Source: Nakamurella flavida
Lineage (GTDB): Bacteria > Actinomycetota > Actinomycetes > Mycobacteriales > Nakamurellaceae
NCBI RefSeq assembly: GCF_030811475.1
Contig: NZ_JAUSQV010000001.1
Coordinates: 1,511,501-1,575,500 of the forward strand
DNA length: 64,000 nt
Reading direction: 5' to 3'
The notes beneath the pieces were generated by a model. The model searched no databases. It was not told the DNA's origin and saw only the letters and a program-made list of their open reading frames with translations. The translations under genes were made by a program, and so were the position numbers. Shown here piece by piece: positions 54,408-63,845 of this stretch; within the stretch, counting starts at the first letter, position 1, and each line of letters opens with the position of its first letter.

Positions 54408-55043
54408 TCAGGAACCCGCGGGAAGCTCGCTGCCCGGGACAGGGCGCAGCTCGTCGGCGTAGGACATCGAGCGGCGGTGCAGCGTGCCGCCGGGACCGAC
54501 CGAGTACTGCCCCATCCGCCAGAGCGGCGGGGAGTAGGCGTGCACGGACACACTGCCGGCGTCCCGACCGGTGAGCCGGTGGATGTGGTCGGGGCCGAAG
54601 GCGAAGACCTTGCCCGCGGGCACCGCCGTCCTCACCCCGTCGCTGCCCAGGGCCAGGTTGTGCTCGGTGAGGGCGCCCTGCGCCACGGCGACCGCCCCGG
54701 AGGAGATGTCGTGGTCGTGCCAGCCGGTGTCGTTCTGCGGCAGCCAGCAGATGACCCAGACGTCGACGTGCAGATCCCGGTGCACCGACACGTAGTGCCG
54801 GTGCTCGGGGTCGAACGCGACGTGGTCCTGCCAGCGGGCCGGGTCGGCGGCCAGGCCAGCGGCCAGCTCCGCCAACTCGGTCGGGTCGAGATCCCGACCG
54901 GGCAGGGTGTCCAGGGTGATGCGGGCCCCGTCGGCCACCTCGGTCAGGTCGTGGGCGGCACGGGCCGGGATGGCGGTGCCCGCGGCCGGGGCGGTGCTGC
55001 CCGGGGCGGTGACGGTGACGGGACGGTCGTCCAGAGCGGTCAT
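54408..55043 (-). CDS. Cysteine dioxygenase
   Basis: 211 residues; AAGGAA precedes the ATG. It is a cupin of the CDO type: WVICWLPQNDTGWHDHDISSGAVAV (about 96-120) gives two iron ligands, His109 and His111, and FAFGPDHIHRLTG supplies the third His (most likely His155). It adds dioxygen to cysteine to form cysteine sulfinate, opening the route from excess cysteine to sulfite/sulfate and pyruvate. The stop of the upstream amidohydrolase overlaps its ATG, so both are under the long leader that carries the SAM-IV aptamer. Confidence 0.92.
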   Translation of the reverse strand: MTALDDRPVTVTAPGSTAPAAGTAIPARAAHDLTEVADGARITLDTLPGRDLDPTELAELAAGLAADPARWQDHVAFDPEHRHYVSVHRDLHVDVWVICWLPQNDTGWHDHDISSGAVAVAQGALTEHNLALGSDGVRTAVPAGKVFAFGPDHIHRLTGRDAGSVSVHAYSPPLWRMGQYSVGPGGTLHRRSMSYADELRPVPGSELPAGS

Positions 55044-56038
55044 CGTGCGGTTCCTTCCAGGAATCGGCGGGGGTTGTCGACGCGGACGGCATGGGTCGCC
55101 GCGTCACCGAGATCGGCGTCGGTGGGGCCGGAGTAGGGGCGATCGCTGCCCAGCACCAACGGGTCGATGCCGAGCACGCGGGTCAGGCCGTCCAGGGCCT
55201 GGCGGCCGTAGGAGGCGGTGTCGACGAAGGTCGACGGGTCGACGACGAGGCCACGGCCGCCGCGGGCGGCGAAGCGTTCGGCCTGCAGCGGTGCCAGCCC
55301 GGCCCCGGCGGCGAAGCCGATCCGCAGGGTGGGCAACAGGGAGCGCCCGACGGCCTGCCACGCCCACCACGCCGCGGACATCTGCGCCGGGTAGTCGACG
55401 ACTGCGGCCCACCAGGCCGGCAGGTCCGCCGCGGACCCACCGTCGGGCCGGCGCACCGGGCCGGGGTGGACGAACACGGGGCGGTCGGCGTCCTGGCAGA
55501 CCTGCAGGACCGGCGCCCAGCGTTCGACGTCCGTCGGCGCGGTGAGCTGGGTGGCGGCGAGCTGCAGACCGACGAACCCCTGGTCCAGCCGCCGGCGCAG
55601 CTCGTCGAGGTCCGGCGCGCCGTGGGGGACGGACGCCCAGGCCAGGAAGTCCGGGGCGAGCGCGGCGGCCCCGTCGTGCCAGGCGGTCAACAGCGGGACC
55701 GCCTGCGCCGGCGGCAGGTCCTCGATGCCCAGCGGACTGGACAGGCCGAGCACCACCCGCCCGGGGTCGAGGGCGCGGCGACGGACGGGATCGTGATCGG
55801 CGGGGTCGACCGGGTAGGGCGGCTCGCCGTCCAGCAGCAGCGTCCACCCGTCGAGCCGCGGGGTCGTGGTGCGGGCCCGGAGGGCGTCGACGAGCTCGGC
55901 GGGCCACAGGTGCTGGTGGACGTCCACCCGGCCGGCGGCCACCGGGGCGGGGGATGCAGGAGCGGACGGCGCGGACGCCCCGGCCCGGAGGTCGGCGGAC
56001 GGATCGGCGGAGGGGAGATCAGCGGACAGCAGCGACAT
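55040..56038 (-). CDS. Amidohydrolase-like TIM-barrel protein, first gene of the cysteine dioxygenase operon
   Basis: 332 residues; GAGGA precedes the ATG. After an Ala/Ser/Pro-rich N-terminus of about 36 residues comes RVDVHQHLWPAELVDAL with HxH, then PVFVHPGPV, RGLVVDPSTFVDTASYG and LGSDRPYSG with the barrel-end Asp. The layout is that of amidohydrolase-2 family proteins (decarboxylase or hydrolase). It overlaps cysteine dioxygenase by four bases, so a role in sulfur amino acid breakdown is plausible; the reaction is unknown. Its start is 373 bases downstream of the riboswitch. Confidence 0.82.
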   Translation of the reverse strand: MSLLSADLPSADPSADLRAGASAPSAPASPAPVAAGRVDVHQHLWPAELVDALRARTTTPRLDGWTLLLDGEPPYPVDPADHDPVRRRALDPGRVVLGLSSPLGIEDLPPAQAVPLLTAWHDGAAALAPDFLAWASVPHGAPDLDELRRRLDQGFVGLQLAATQLTAPTDVERWAPVLQVCQDADRPVFVHPGPVRRPDGGSAADLPAWWAAVVDYPAQMSAAWWAWQAVGRSLLPTLRIGFAAGAGLAPLQAERFAARGGRGLVVDPSTFVDTASYGRQALDGLTRVLGIDPLVLGSDRPYSGPTDADLGDAATHAVRVDNPRRFLEGTAR

Positions 56039-56189
56039 GGGTCCTCAGGGTGCGGTGGACCGACCACGGTCGGACGACGGACGGACGTCGGTCGGACGGC
56101 AGCGGCCGGGTCAGGGGCAGCGGAGAGGTGCCCGCCCGAAGGGCGCCGGAGTCAGCGGCCGCAGCGGGCAGCGGGCACGTTCAGAAGGG

Positions 56190-56318
56190 TCAGCGCAGTC
56201 GGCACGGACAGAGCGCGCTGGCCGTCCGCTGGAAGACCACGGTCCGGCAGAAATGGGTCCGTCGACCACCGGTCAGCGCGACGAACGCGCCGTGCACACC
56301 GATCTCGTTGCGTCCCAC
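56190..56318 (-). CDS. Candidate Cys-ending leader peptide of the cysteine dioxygenase operon
   Basis: A 42-codon ORF from GTG 56318 (or about 35 codons from GTG 56297) lies between the SAM-IV aptamer and the first structural gene. Its end reads GGRRTHFCRTVVF and then RTASALCPCRLR, with two Cys codons in the last six residues. This resembles the short actinobacterial putative leader peptides that end in a basic, Ser-Ala-x-Cys segment and precede sulfur-metabolism genes. Ribosome stalling at the Cys codons could sense cysteine. Several hairpins follow it (for example around 56132-56144). No strong Shine-Dalgarno sequence is seen, and an overlapping 82-codon ORF starting at 56400 is the alternative. 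Confidence 0.4.
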   Translation of the reverse strand: MGRNEIGVHGAFVALTGGRRTHFCRTVVFQRTASALCPCRLR

Positions 56319-56410
56319 GTCGACCACCCACCTGCTCAGGGCTCCCCGAGGAGCCGCGCTTGCCACACAGCGTTGACGTCAGGACTGCTCGCCGCGCCAT
56401 CGTGTCGCCT

Positions 56411-56487
56411 GGTCCTCACCCGGAGCACCCCACCGCGTCAGGGGGTTGCCGTCCAGCAAGCCGGGGCTGTCGCTGGATCTCATGACC
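56411..56487 (-). promoter_or_regulatory. SAM-IV riboswitch aptamer
   Basis: Read on the minus strand the RNA starts GGTCATGAGATCCAGCGA, continues with CCCCGGCTTGCTGGACGGCA, then ACCCCC and GCGGTGGGGTGCTCCGGGTG, and closes with GAGGACC. This is the conserved core of the actinobacterial SAM-IV class: P1 GGTC/GACC, P2 TCCAGC/GCTGGA, the CGGCAACC junction and the GGGGTGCTCCGGGTG element. It should bind S-adenosylmethionine. A promoter with correct spacing ends about 7 bases before it, so the aptamer opens the transcript of the amidohydrolase-cysteine dioxygenase operon. Class assignment is from memory of the consensus. Confidence 0.85.
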
Positions 56488-56494
56488 TGGCCAA

Positions 56495-56523
56495 AACCTA
56501 CCTCCATGGTGGAGATTGCGCAA
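56495..56523 (-). promoter_or_regulatory. Promoter of the SAM-IV transcript
   Basis: On the minus strand TTGCGC (56518-56523) and TAGGTT (56495-56500) are separated by exactly 17 bases, and transcription would start at the foot of the aptamer. The spacer contains the inverted repeat CTCCACCATGGAG (56502-56514), a possible repressor site. Confidence 0.65.
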
Positions 56524-56551
56524 GATCGTCCGGATGACCGGGCGGGACCGG

Positions 56552-57367
56552 TCAGGACGGGTCGTCGAAGTCCGCGATCACCGCGGCGTGGTCGGAGATG
56601 CGGGCCGCGTAGCTGCTCTCCCGGTCCACCGTGGCGGACACCATCCGCGCGGCCAGGCCGGCGGTGGCGAGCTGGTGGTCGATGCGCCAGCCGGCGTCGT
56701 TGTCGAAGGCCTTGCCCCGCCACGACCACCAGCTGTACGGGCCGGGGACGGCGCCGTGGTGCGCCCGGACCAGATCGACCAGTCCCTGCTCCCGGCTCAG
56801 GCTGCCCAGCCAGGATCGTTCCACCGGCAGGAATCCCGGCGAACGCAGGTTGGTCCGCCAGGCCCGGATGTCGTTCTCGTCCTGGGCGATGTTGAAGTCT
56901 CCGCACAGCAGGAACTCTCGCGCCGCTCCGTCCCGGAGACGGGCCCGCCACACCGCGTCGGACAGGGCCGCGGTGAAGCGCAGCTTGGTCTCCAGCAGCT
57001 CCCCGTCCCTGGCTCCCTTGGGCAGGTACAACGACGCGACGGTCAGCCCGGGGAGGTCCACCTCGAGATAACGCCCGTGCGCGTCGAACTCCCCCGCACC
57101 GCCGGCCAGGCCCTCGCGTACCGCGGTCGGCTGCTCGCGGGTCACCACGGCGACCCCGTTGCGGCCGGCCCGGTCCCCCGGTGCGTAGCTGAGCACGCGG
57201 CCGGTCCGGGCGATCAGGTCGAGGAACTCCGCCGGCAGGTCGACCTCCCGGGCCCGCACCTCCTGCAGGCACAGCACGTCCGGGTCCAGCGCGACGATCC
57301 GCTCCAGCAGACCGCGGCGGACGGCGGCGCGGATGCCGTTGACGTTGTGACTGATGACGCGCAGCAC
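56552..57367 (-). CDS. xthA: Exodeoxyribonuclease III-family AP endonuclease
   Basis: 271 residues from GTG 57367; GGAG lies about 9 bases upstream. EEP nuclease marks: RVISHNVNGIRAA near 4-16 (Asn), LCLQEVRA with the metal-binding Glu near 36, LYLPKGARDGE, FLLCGDFNIAQDENDI with Asp/Asn near 151, WWSWRGKAFDNDAGWRIDHQL near 213 and ISDHAAVIADF with catalytic Asp-His at the end. It cuts DNA at abasic sites and trims 3' blocked ends in base-excision repair. Confidence 0.93.
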   Translation of the reverse strand: MLRVISHNVNGIRAAVRRGLLERIVALDPDVLCLQEVRAREVDLPAEFLDLIARTGRVLSYAPGDRAGRNGVAVVTREQPTAVREGLAGGAGEFDAHGRYLEVDLPGLTVASLYLPKGARDGELLETKLRFTAALSDAVWRARLRDGAAREFLLCGDFNIAQDENDIRAWRTNLRSPGFLPVERSWLGSLSREQGLVDLVRAHHGAVPGPYSWWSWRGKAFDNDAGWRIDHQLATAGLAARMVSATVDRESSYAARISDHAAVIADFDDPS

Positions 57368-57481
57368 GCGAGCACTCCAGGGGTCGGGACGGGGTGGGGA
57401 CGCACCAGGCACACAGACGCCGACGGGCGCCGCTCCCCCGGGTGCGGAGGTGCGGCGCCCGTCGGCGCGCGAGCAGGTGGA

Positions 57482-58699
57482 TCAGGAGGCGAGCTCGGCG
57501 GCCAGGTTCTCGTCCAGCGCGGCCAGGAAGTCCTCGGTGGTCAGCCAGGGCTGGTCCTTGCCGATCAACGCGGCGAGGTCCTTGGTCATCTTGCCGCTCT
57601 CCACGGTGGAGATGATGACCTTCTCCAGCGTCTCGGCGAAGGCGACCACGTCCGGGGTGTTGTCCAGCGTGCCGCGGTGCTTGAGGCCACCGGTCCACGC
57701 GTAGATCGAGGCGATCGGGTTGGTCGAGGTCGGCTTGCCGGCCTGGTGCTGCCGGTAGTGCCGGGTCACCGTGCCGTGCGCGGCCTCGGCCTCGACGACG
57801 GACCCGTCCGGGGTGAACAGCACGGAGGTCATCAGGCCGAGCGACCCGAAGCCCTGGGCCACGGTGTCGGACTGGACGTCGCCGTCGTAGTTCTTGCACG
57901 CCCAGACGTACCCGCCCTCCCACTTGAGGGAGGCGGCGACCATGTCGTCGATCAGGCGGTGCTCGTAGGTGATGCCGGCCGCAGCGAACTTCTCCGCGAA
58001 CTCCGCGTCGAACACCTCCTGGAAGATGTCCTTGAAGCGGCCGTCGTACACCTTGAGGATCGTGTTCTTGGTCGACAGGTACACCGGGTAGTTGCGGGCC
58101 AGGCCGTAGTTCAGCGAGGCGCGCGCGAAGTCCCGGATGGAGTCGTCGAGGTTGTACATCGACAGCGAGATGCCGGCGCTCGGGGCCTGGAAGACCTCGC
58201 GCTCGATCGGCTCGGAGCCGTCCTCGGGCGTGAAGACCACCTTGAGGGTGCCGGCGCTCGGGAAACGGAAGTCGGTGGCGCGGTACTGGTCGCCGTAGGC
58301 GTGACGACCCACGATGATCGGCTTCGTCCAGCCGGGGACCAGGCGCGGGATGTTCGAGATGATGATCGGCTCGCGGAAGATCACGCCGCCGAGGATGTTG
58401 CGGATGGTGCCGTTGGGCGACCGCCACATCTTCTTCAGGCCGAACTCCTCGACGCGGGCCTCGTCGGGGGTGATGGTGGCGCACTTGACGCCGACGCCGT
58501 GCTTCTTGATGGCGTTGGCGGCGTCCACGGTGACCTGGTCGTCGGTGGCGTCGCGGTTCTCGATGCCCAGGTCGTAGTACTCGAGGTTGACGTCCAGGTA
58601 CGGCAGGATCAACTTCTCCTTGATGAACTGCCAGATGATGCGGGTCATCTCGTCGCCGTCGAGCTCGACGACCGTGCCGGTCACGGGGATCTTGGCCAT
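57482..58699 (-). CDS. icd: NADP-dependent isocitrate dehydrogenase, homodimeric type
   Basis: 405 residues. Marks of the eukaryote-like dimeric class: [26 protein letters not shown] near 11-36, [30 protein letters not shown] near 72-101, [14 protein letters not shown] near 131, and [27 protein letters not shown] near 261-287 with metal-binding Asp residues. It converts isocitrate to 2-oxoglutarate with NADPH. GAGGAG lies about 10 bases before the ATG. M. tuberculosis icd1 lies near trpS in the same way. Divergent from a MarR gene. Confidence 0.97.
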   Translation of the reverse strand: MAKIPVTGTVVELDGDEMTRIIWQFIKEKLILPYLDVNLEYYDLGIENRDATDDQVTVDAANAIKKHGVGVKCATITPDEARVEEFGLKKMWRSPNGTIRNILGGVIFREPIIISNIPRLVPGWTKPIIVGRHAYGDQYRATDFRFPSAGTLKVVFTPEDGSEPIEREVFQAPSAGISLSMYNLDDSIRDFARASLNYGLARNYPVYLSTKNTILKVYDGRFKDIFQEVFDAEFAEKFAAAGITYEHRLIDDMVAASLKWEGGYVWACKNYDGDVQSDTVAQGFGSLGLMTSVLFTPDGSVVEAEAAHGTVTRHYRQHQAGKPTSTNPIASIYAWTGGLKHRGTLDNTPDVVAFAETLEKVIISTVESGKMTKDLAALIGKDQPWLTTEDFLAALDENLAAELAS

Positions 58700-58839
58700 A
58701 CCTGCAGAACTCCTCTGGTCGACATTGAGCAGTACGAGCGTACTGCTGGCGCGTACGTCACGGCTGCGGGAACCCTGCGGGCACCGTACCGTTCTGCTCA
58801 CAGCCCGGTCGGGGGCGGGTCGGGGCGGGGGCCTGGAGC

Positions 58840-59535
58840 ATGGCGGCACAGCAGGATCAGGGGTACCCGGCCGCGGCCGGGACGACGGGCGCGGACCGGG
58901 TCGACGGGGCCGCCCCGGGGGGCATCACCGCCGTCGTGACCGGCGTCGGCGCCGTGCTGACGGCGGACCTCGCGGCGGTCGGGACGCCCGACGCAGCCGG
59001 ATCGCCGACGCGGGCGTCGCAGCCACAGCCCCGCAGCGAGCCGACCGGGACCACCCCCGCGCCCGCGCCGTCCGGCAGCTACTCCGGCGACCGGGCCCGG
59101 GCCTGGGAGGCGTTGCTGGAGTTCCACGCCGCCGTGGTCGTGGCCCTCTCCGAGGACCTGGAACGGGCGGACGAGTTGTCCTGGGGGCGGTACGACGTGC
59201 TGGTCCAGTTGCAGGCCGCCCGGCACGGGCTGCGCCTGCGGGATCTGGGCGAGCGCCTGGTCATCTCCCAGCCCGGGCTGTCCCGCCGCATCGACCGGAT
59301 GGCCGCGGACGGGCTGGTGGAGCGCAACGCCGACCCCCACGACGGCCGCGGGGTGGTGGTGTCGGCGACCCGGGCCGGACGGGCCGCCCTGCGGCGGGCC
59401 GCGGCCCGGCACATCCCGGCCGTCGAGGGCGCGTTCACCGACCACCTCAGCGACATCGAGGCACAGACCCTGGCCGCCGTGCTGACCCGCCTGCGCCTGC
59501 GCCTGCCGCACGCGGGGCGGGCCGGGGCCCGGTGA
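58840..59535 (+). CDS. MarR-family regulator with long disordered N-terminus
   Basis: 231 residues from ATG 58840, although the start is uncertain: GGAG is only one base from the ATG and the first 80 residues are Ala/Thr/Pro/Gly-rich. The MarR core begins near residue 82: [37 protein letters not shown], then [50 protein letters not shown] (about 130-180) as winged helix-turn-helix. A later start, such as the GTG codons near residues 32-33, is possible. Target and ligand unknown; it is divergent from icd. Confidence 0.85.
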   Translation: MAAQQDQGYPAAAGTTGADRVDGAAPGGITAVVTGVGAVLTADLAAVGTPDAAGSPTRASQPQPRSEPTGTTPAPAPSGSYSGDRARAWEALLEFHAAVVVALSEDLERADELSWGRYDVLVQLQAARHGLRLRDLGERLVISQPGLSRRIDRMAADGLVERNADPHDGRGVVVSATRAGRAALRRAAARHIPAVEGAFTDHLSDIEAQTLAAVLTRLRLRLPHAGRAGAR

Positions 59536-59553
59536 ACCGGGCCGGACGACCGC

Positions 59554-59814
59554 TCAGACGGTGCCGTCGGCCAGCACGATGAGCAGAGCGGCGCAGCCCA
59601 GGTAGAACGAGACGTCGAACCACCGGCCGCGCACCGCCAGGACCCCGGCCGCGTCCGTCGACAGCACGAGGCGGAGCACCATGGCCGTCGCGGCCGCTCC
59701 GCCGAGGACGAACGCGCCGCGGCGCCAGTGCGCGGTGGCGATGAGCACGAGGGCGACCAGCACGACGAGCAGCACCAGGGCGATCGGGACCGCGCGACGT
59801 CGGCGGGCATCCAT
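59554..59814 (-). CDS. DUF3017-like small membrane protein downstream of folD
   Basis: 86 residues from ATG 59814, which shares one base with the folD stop; a GTG three bases earlier is also possible. Three hydrophobic helices: VPIALVLLVVLVALVLIATA, GAFVLGGAAATAMVLRLVLS and VSFYLGCAALLIVLADG. The LVLSTDAAGVLAVRGRWFDV loop is typical of the DUF3017 membrane proteins that follow folD in Actinobacteria (Rv3355c in M. tuberculosis). Function unknown. Confidence 0.82.
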   Translation of the reverse strand: MDARRRRAVPIALVLLVVLVALVLIATAHWRRGAFVLGGAAATAMVLRLVLSTDAAGVLAVRGRWFDVSFYLGCAALLIVLADGTV

Positions 59815-60680
59815 CACCGCTGCCGTTCGGCCGCCGCCACCACATTGCCCAGCAGCATCGCGCGGGTCATCGGACCCACCCCGCCGGGGTTGGGCGCGAG
59901 GAAACCGGCCACCCGGGCCACGTCCTGCTCGCCGGCCCGCGACACGTCACCGGCGATCTTCCCGTCCACCCGGCTGACCCCGACGTCCAGCACCGCGGCG
60001 CCGGGCTTGACCATGTCGGCGGTGATCAGGCCGGGCACGCCGGCGGCCGCGACGACGATGTCCGCCCGCCGGACGTGCTCGGCCAGGTCGCGGGTGCCGG
60101 TGTGGCAGAGCGTGACGGTGGCGTTCTCGCTGCGGCGGGTGAGCAGCAACCCGAGCGGGCGGCCCACCGTCAGGCCGCGCCCGATGACCACCGCCTGCGC
60201 CCCGGCGATGGGCACCTCGTACCGGCGGAGCAGCTCGATGATGCCCATCGGGGTGCACGGCAGCGGGGCGGCCCGGCCCAGGACCAGCGATCCGAGGTTG
60301 ACCGGGTGCAGGCCGTCGACGTCCTTGTCCGGGTCCACCCGGGACAGGATCGCGAACTCGTCCAGACCGGTGGGCTGCTGCACGAGGAACGCGGTGCACT
60401 CCGGATCGGCGTTCAGCTCGTCGACGACGGCCTCGACCTCGCCCTGGCTCGTGCCGGCAGGCAGCTCGCGGGCGATGCTGCGGATGCCGATCTCGGCGCA
60501 GTCCCGGTGCTTGGCCGCGACGTACCAGCGGCTGCCCGGGTCGTCGCCGACCAGCACGGTGCCCAGCCCCGGGACGATGCCGCGGGCGGCCAGCGCCCGG
60601 ACCCGCTCGGCGAGCTCGATCTTGATCGCAGCCAGGGTGGCCTTGCCGTCCATCACGACGGCACCGGCGGGAGAGGTCAC
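59814..60680 (-). CDS. folD: Methylenetetrahydrofolate dehydrogenase/cyclohydrolase
   Basis: 288 residues from GTG 60680, with CAGGAT 8 bases upstream; GTG 60686 and GTG 60698 in the same frame are alternatives. FolD motifs: [24 protein letters not shown] (about 44-67, including the catalytic Lys), the PTGLDEF region (QQPTG), [13 protein letters not shown] near 117 and the NADP site [17 protein letters not shown] near 161, then [19 protein letters not shown]. It interconverts 5,10-methylene- and 10-formyl-tetrahydrofolate, supplying formyl groups to purN and purH encoded nearby. Confidence 0.96.
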   Translation of the reverse strand: MTSPAGAVVMDGKATLAAIKIELAERVRALAARGIVPGLGTVLVGDDPGSRWYVAAKHRDCAEIGIRSIARELPAGTSQGEVEAVVDELNADPECTAFLVQQPTGLDEFAILSRVDPDKDVDGLHPVNLGSLVLGRAAPLPCTPMGIIELLRRYEVPIAGAQAVVIGRGLTVGRPLGLLLTRRSENATVTLCHTGTRDLAEHVRRADIVVAAAGVPGLITADMVKPGAAVLDVGVSRVDGKIAGDVSRAGEQDVARVAGFLAPNPGGVGPMTRAMLLGNVVAAAERQR

Positions 60681-60756
60681 GATCACGCATCCTGCCACGC
60701 GGACCGGGCCGGGCCGGGCTGATCGGTGCGGCCCGGAGCGTGCCGACGCCGCCGGG

Positions 60757-61374
60757 TCAGGCCGGGTCGGCGAGGGTCAGCCCGTGCGCGGCCGCGTACA
60801 GCACGGCCTGGTCGACCTCGACCGTCGCGCCCACCAGCTTGGCGTCCACCCAGGTGGCCGCGTCGATCCGGGCGCCGCGCAGATCACACCCGGAGAGGTC
60901 GGCGCCGCCCGTACGGGCCCCGGTCAGATCGGCGCCACGCAGGTCGCACCCGGTCAGCGCGGCCCCGACCAGGTTGGCCTCCCGCATCCGCAGCCCGGAC
61001 AGGTCGACCCCGGCCAGCCGGGCGTTGCCCAGCGAGACCAGGGTGAGATCGCTGTCCCGGATGACCATCGGCCGCATCCGGCAGTCCGAGAACGAGGACC
61101 CGGTCAGCCGGCAGCCCTGCAGGTCGGCACCGTGCCAGGACGTCCGCAGGAACGTGCACGCGGTGAACGCCGTACTGCGATGGACGCTGCCGTACAGCTC
61201 GGCGCCGGTGAACACGCAACCGGTGAAGACCGCCCGCCGCGTCCGCACCCCGGCGAGCGAGGCGTCGGTGAAGTCACAGCCGGTGAAGGTGATCCCCTCG
61301 ATCTCCTGCCCGGACAGGTCGACGTCGGCGAAGTCGTCGTCGACGTACTCGCTCTCGGTCAGCTGCAGCGCCAC
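60757..61374 (-). CDS. Pentapeptide-repeat protein
   Basis: 205 residues from GTG 61374 with GGAGGGG upstream. Nearly the whole chain is made of A(D/N)LxG-type pentapeptides ([52 protein letters not shown]), which fold into a right-handed four-sided beta-helix. Such proteins in Actinobacteria include MfpA, a DNA mimic that binds gyrase and lowers quinolone sensitivity, but most have no known function. It lies 12 bases after the purH stop and may be cotranscribed with purN-purH. Confidence 0.9.
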   Translation of the reverse strand: MALQLTESEYVDDDFADVDLSGQEIEGITFTGCDFTDASLAGVRTRRAVFTGCVFTGAELYGSVHRSTAFTACTFLRTSWHGADLQGCRLTGSSFSDCRMRPMVIRDSDLTLVSLGNARLAGVDLSGLRMREANLVGAALTGCDLRGADLTGARTGGADLSGCDLRGARIDAATWVDAKLVGATVEVDQAVLYAAAHGLTLADPA

Positions 61375-61386
61375 GGCCCCTCCGGC

Positions 61387-62993
<1,607 letters not shown>

Positions 62994-62997
<4 letters not shown>

Positions 62998-63641
62998 CGC
63001 AGAATCACCTTTCGTCCGGTCACCGAGTAGGGGGCCCGGGTCAACGCGGTCACCACGTCCACCAACAGGTCCCGTTCGGCGACCTTGATCCGTTCGTGCA
63101 GGGTCGTCACGTCGTCGTCCGGCGCGACCGGGACCGCGCGCTGGTCCACGATCGGGCCCGCGTCCACCCCGGCGTCGACCAGGAAGACGGTGCATCCGGT
63201 CACCCGCACCCCGTGGGCGAGGGCATCGGCCGGGGCGCGCATGCCCGGGAAGGCGGGCAGCAGGGAGGGGTGCGCGTTGATCACCCGGTGCTCGAAGCGC
63301 CGCAGGAAGCCCGGGCCGACCAGTTTCATGAACCCCGCCAGCACCACCAGATCAGCGCCGTGCGCCTCGATCGCGGTGGCCAGCGCGTCGTTCCACGCCG
63401 CCCGGTCGGCATGGTCACGCACCCGGCACGAGAAGGTCGCGATCCCGGCCGCCCGCGCCCGGTCCAGGGCCACGCAGTCGTCCAGATCGGTCCCGACGGC
63501 GACGATCTCGTACGGCTTGGGGGCGGGATCGTCGAGCAGGGCCTGCAGCAGGGTGCCCGAACCGGAGGCCAGCACGACCACCTTGCGGGGCGGACCACCG
63601 GCGGGGGATGCGACTCCGGCCGGGTCGGTCGTGGGGGGCAC
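62994..63641 (-). CDS. purN: Phosphoribosylglycinamide formyltransferase
   Basis: 215 residues from GTG 63641 with GGAGGAA upstream. PurN marks: [19 protein letters not shown] near 20-38, [39 protein letters not shown] (about 95-133) with the catalytic Asn-His pair, and [21 protein letters not shown]. It transfers the formyl group from 10-formyl-THF to GAR in purine synthesis. It starts the purN-purH transcript from a promoter near 63731. Confidence 0.96.
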
Positions 63642-63730
63642 GGCGTTCCTCCGGGAGGTCGGGGCCGGCGGTCGGGGCGTTCGCCTGTGGTGACCGGGCC
63701 CGGGCGGACCGGTCTCGGTCGGGCGATCCC

Positions 63731-63736
63731 AGGCTA
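63731..63736 (-). promoter_or_regulatory. -10-like TAGCCT for purN-purH
   Basis: TAGCCT on the minus strand would start transcription near 63724, giving a leader of about 80 bases before the purN GTG. The 204-base gap up to 63845 shows no gene and no purine riboswitch that I can recognise. Confidence 0.4.
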
Positions 63737-63845
63737 GACGGCTGGGCCGCGGCGGTCGGCCCCGGGTCCGGCGGGCCTCCTGCGGCCGGTCGCCACCCGG
63801 CGGGCCCGGCGGCCTCGTGCCGCAGTCCCTGCGCCGGGTCGGCGA

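Noticed and set aside
56379-58484. 701-codon minus-strand frame spanning the riboswitch, xthA and icd
   Set aside because: Out of frame with the certain xthA and icd genes; its end is merely translated aptamer sequence.
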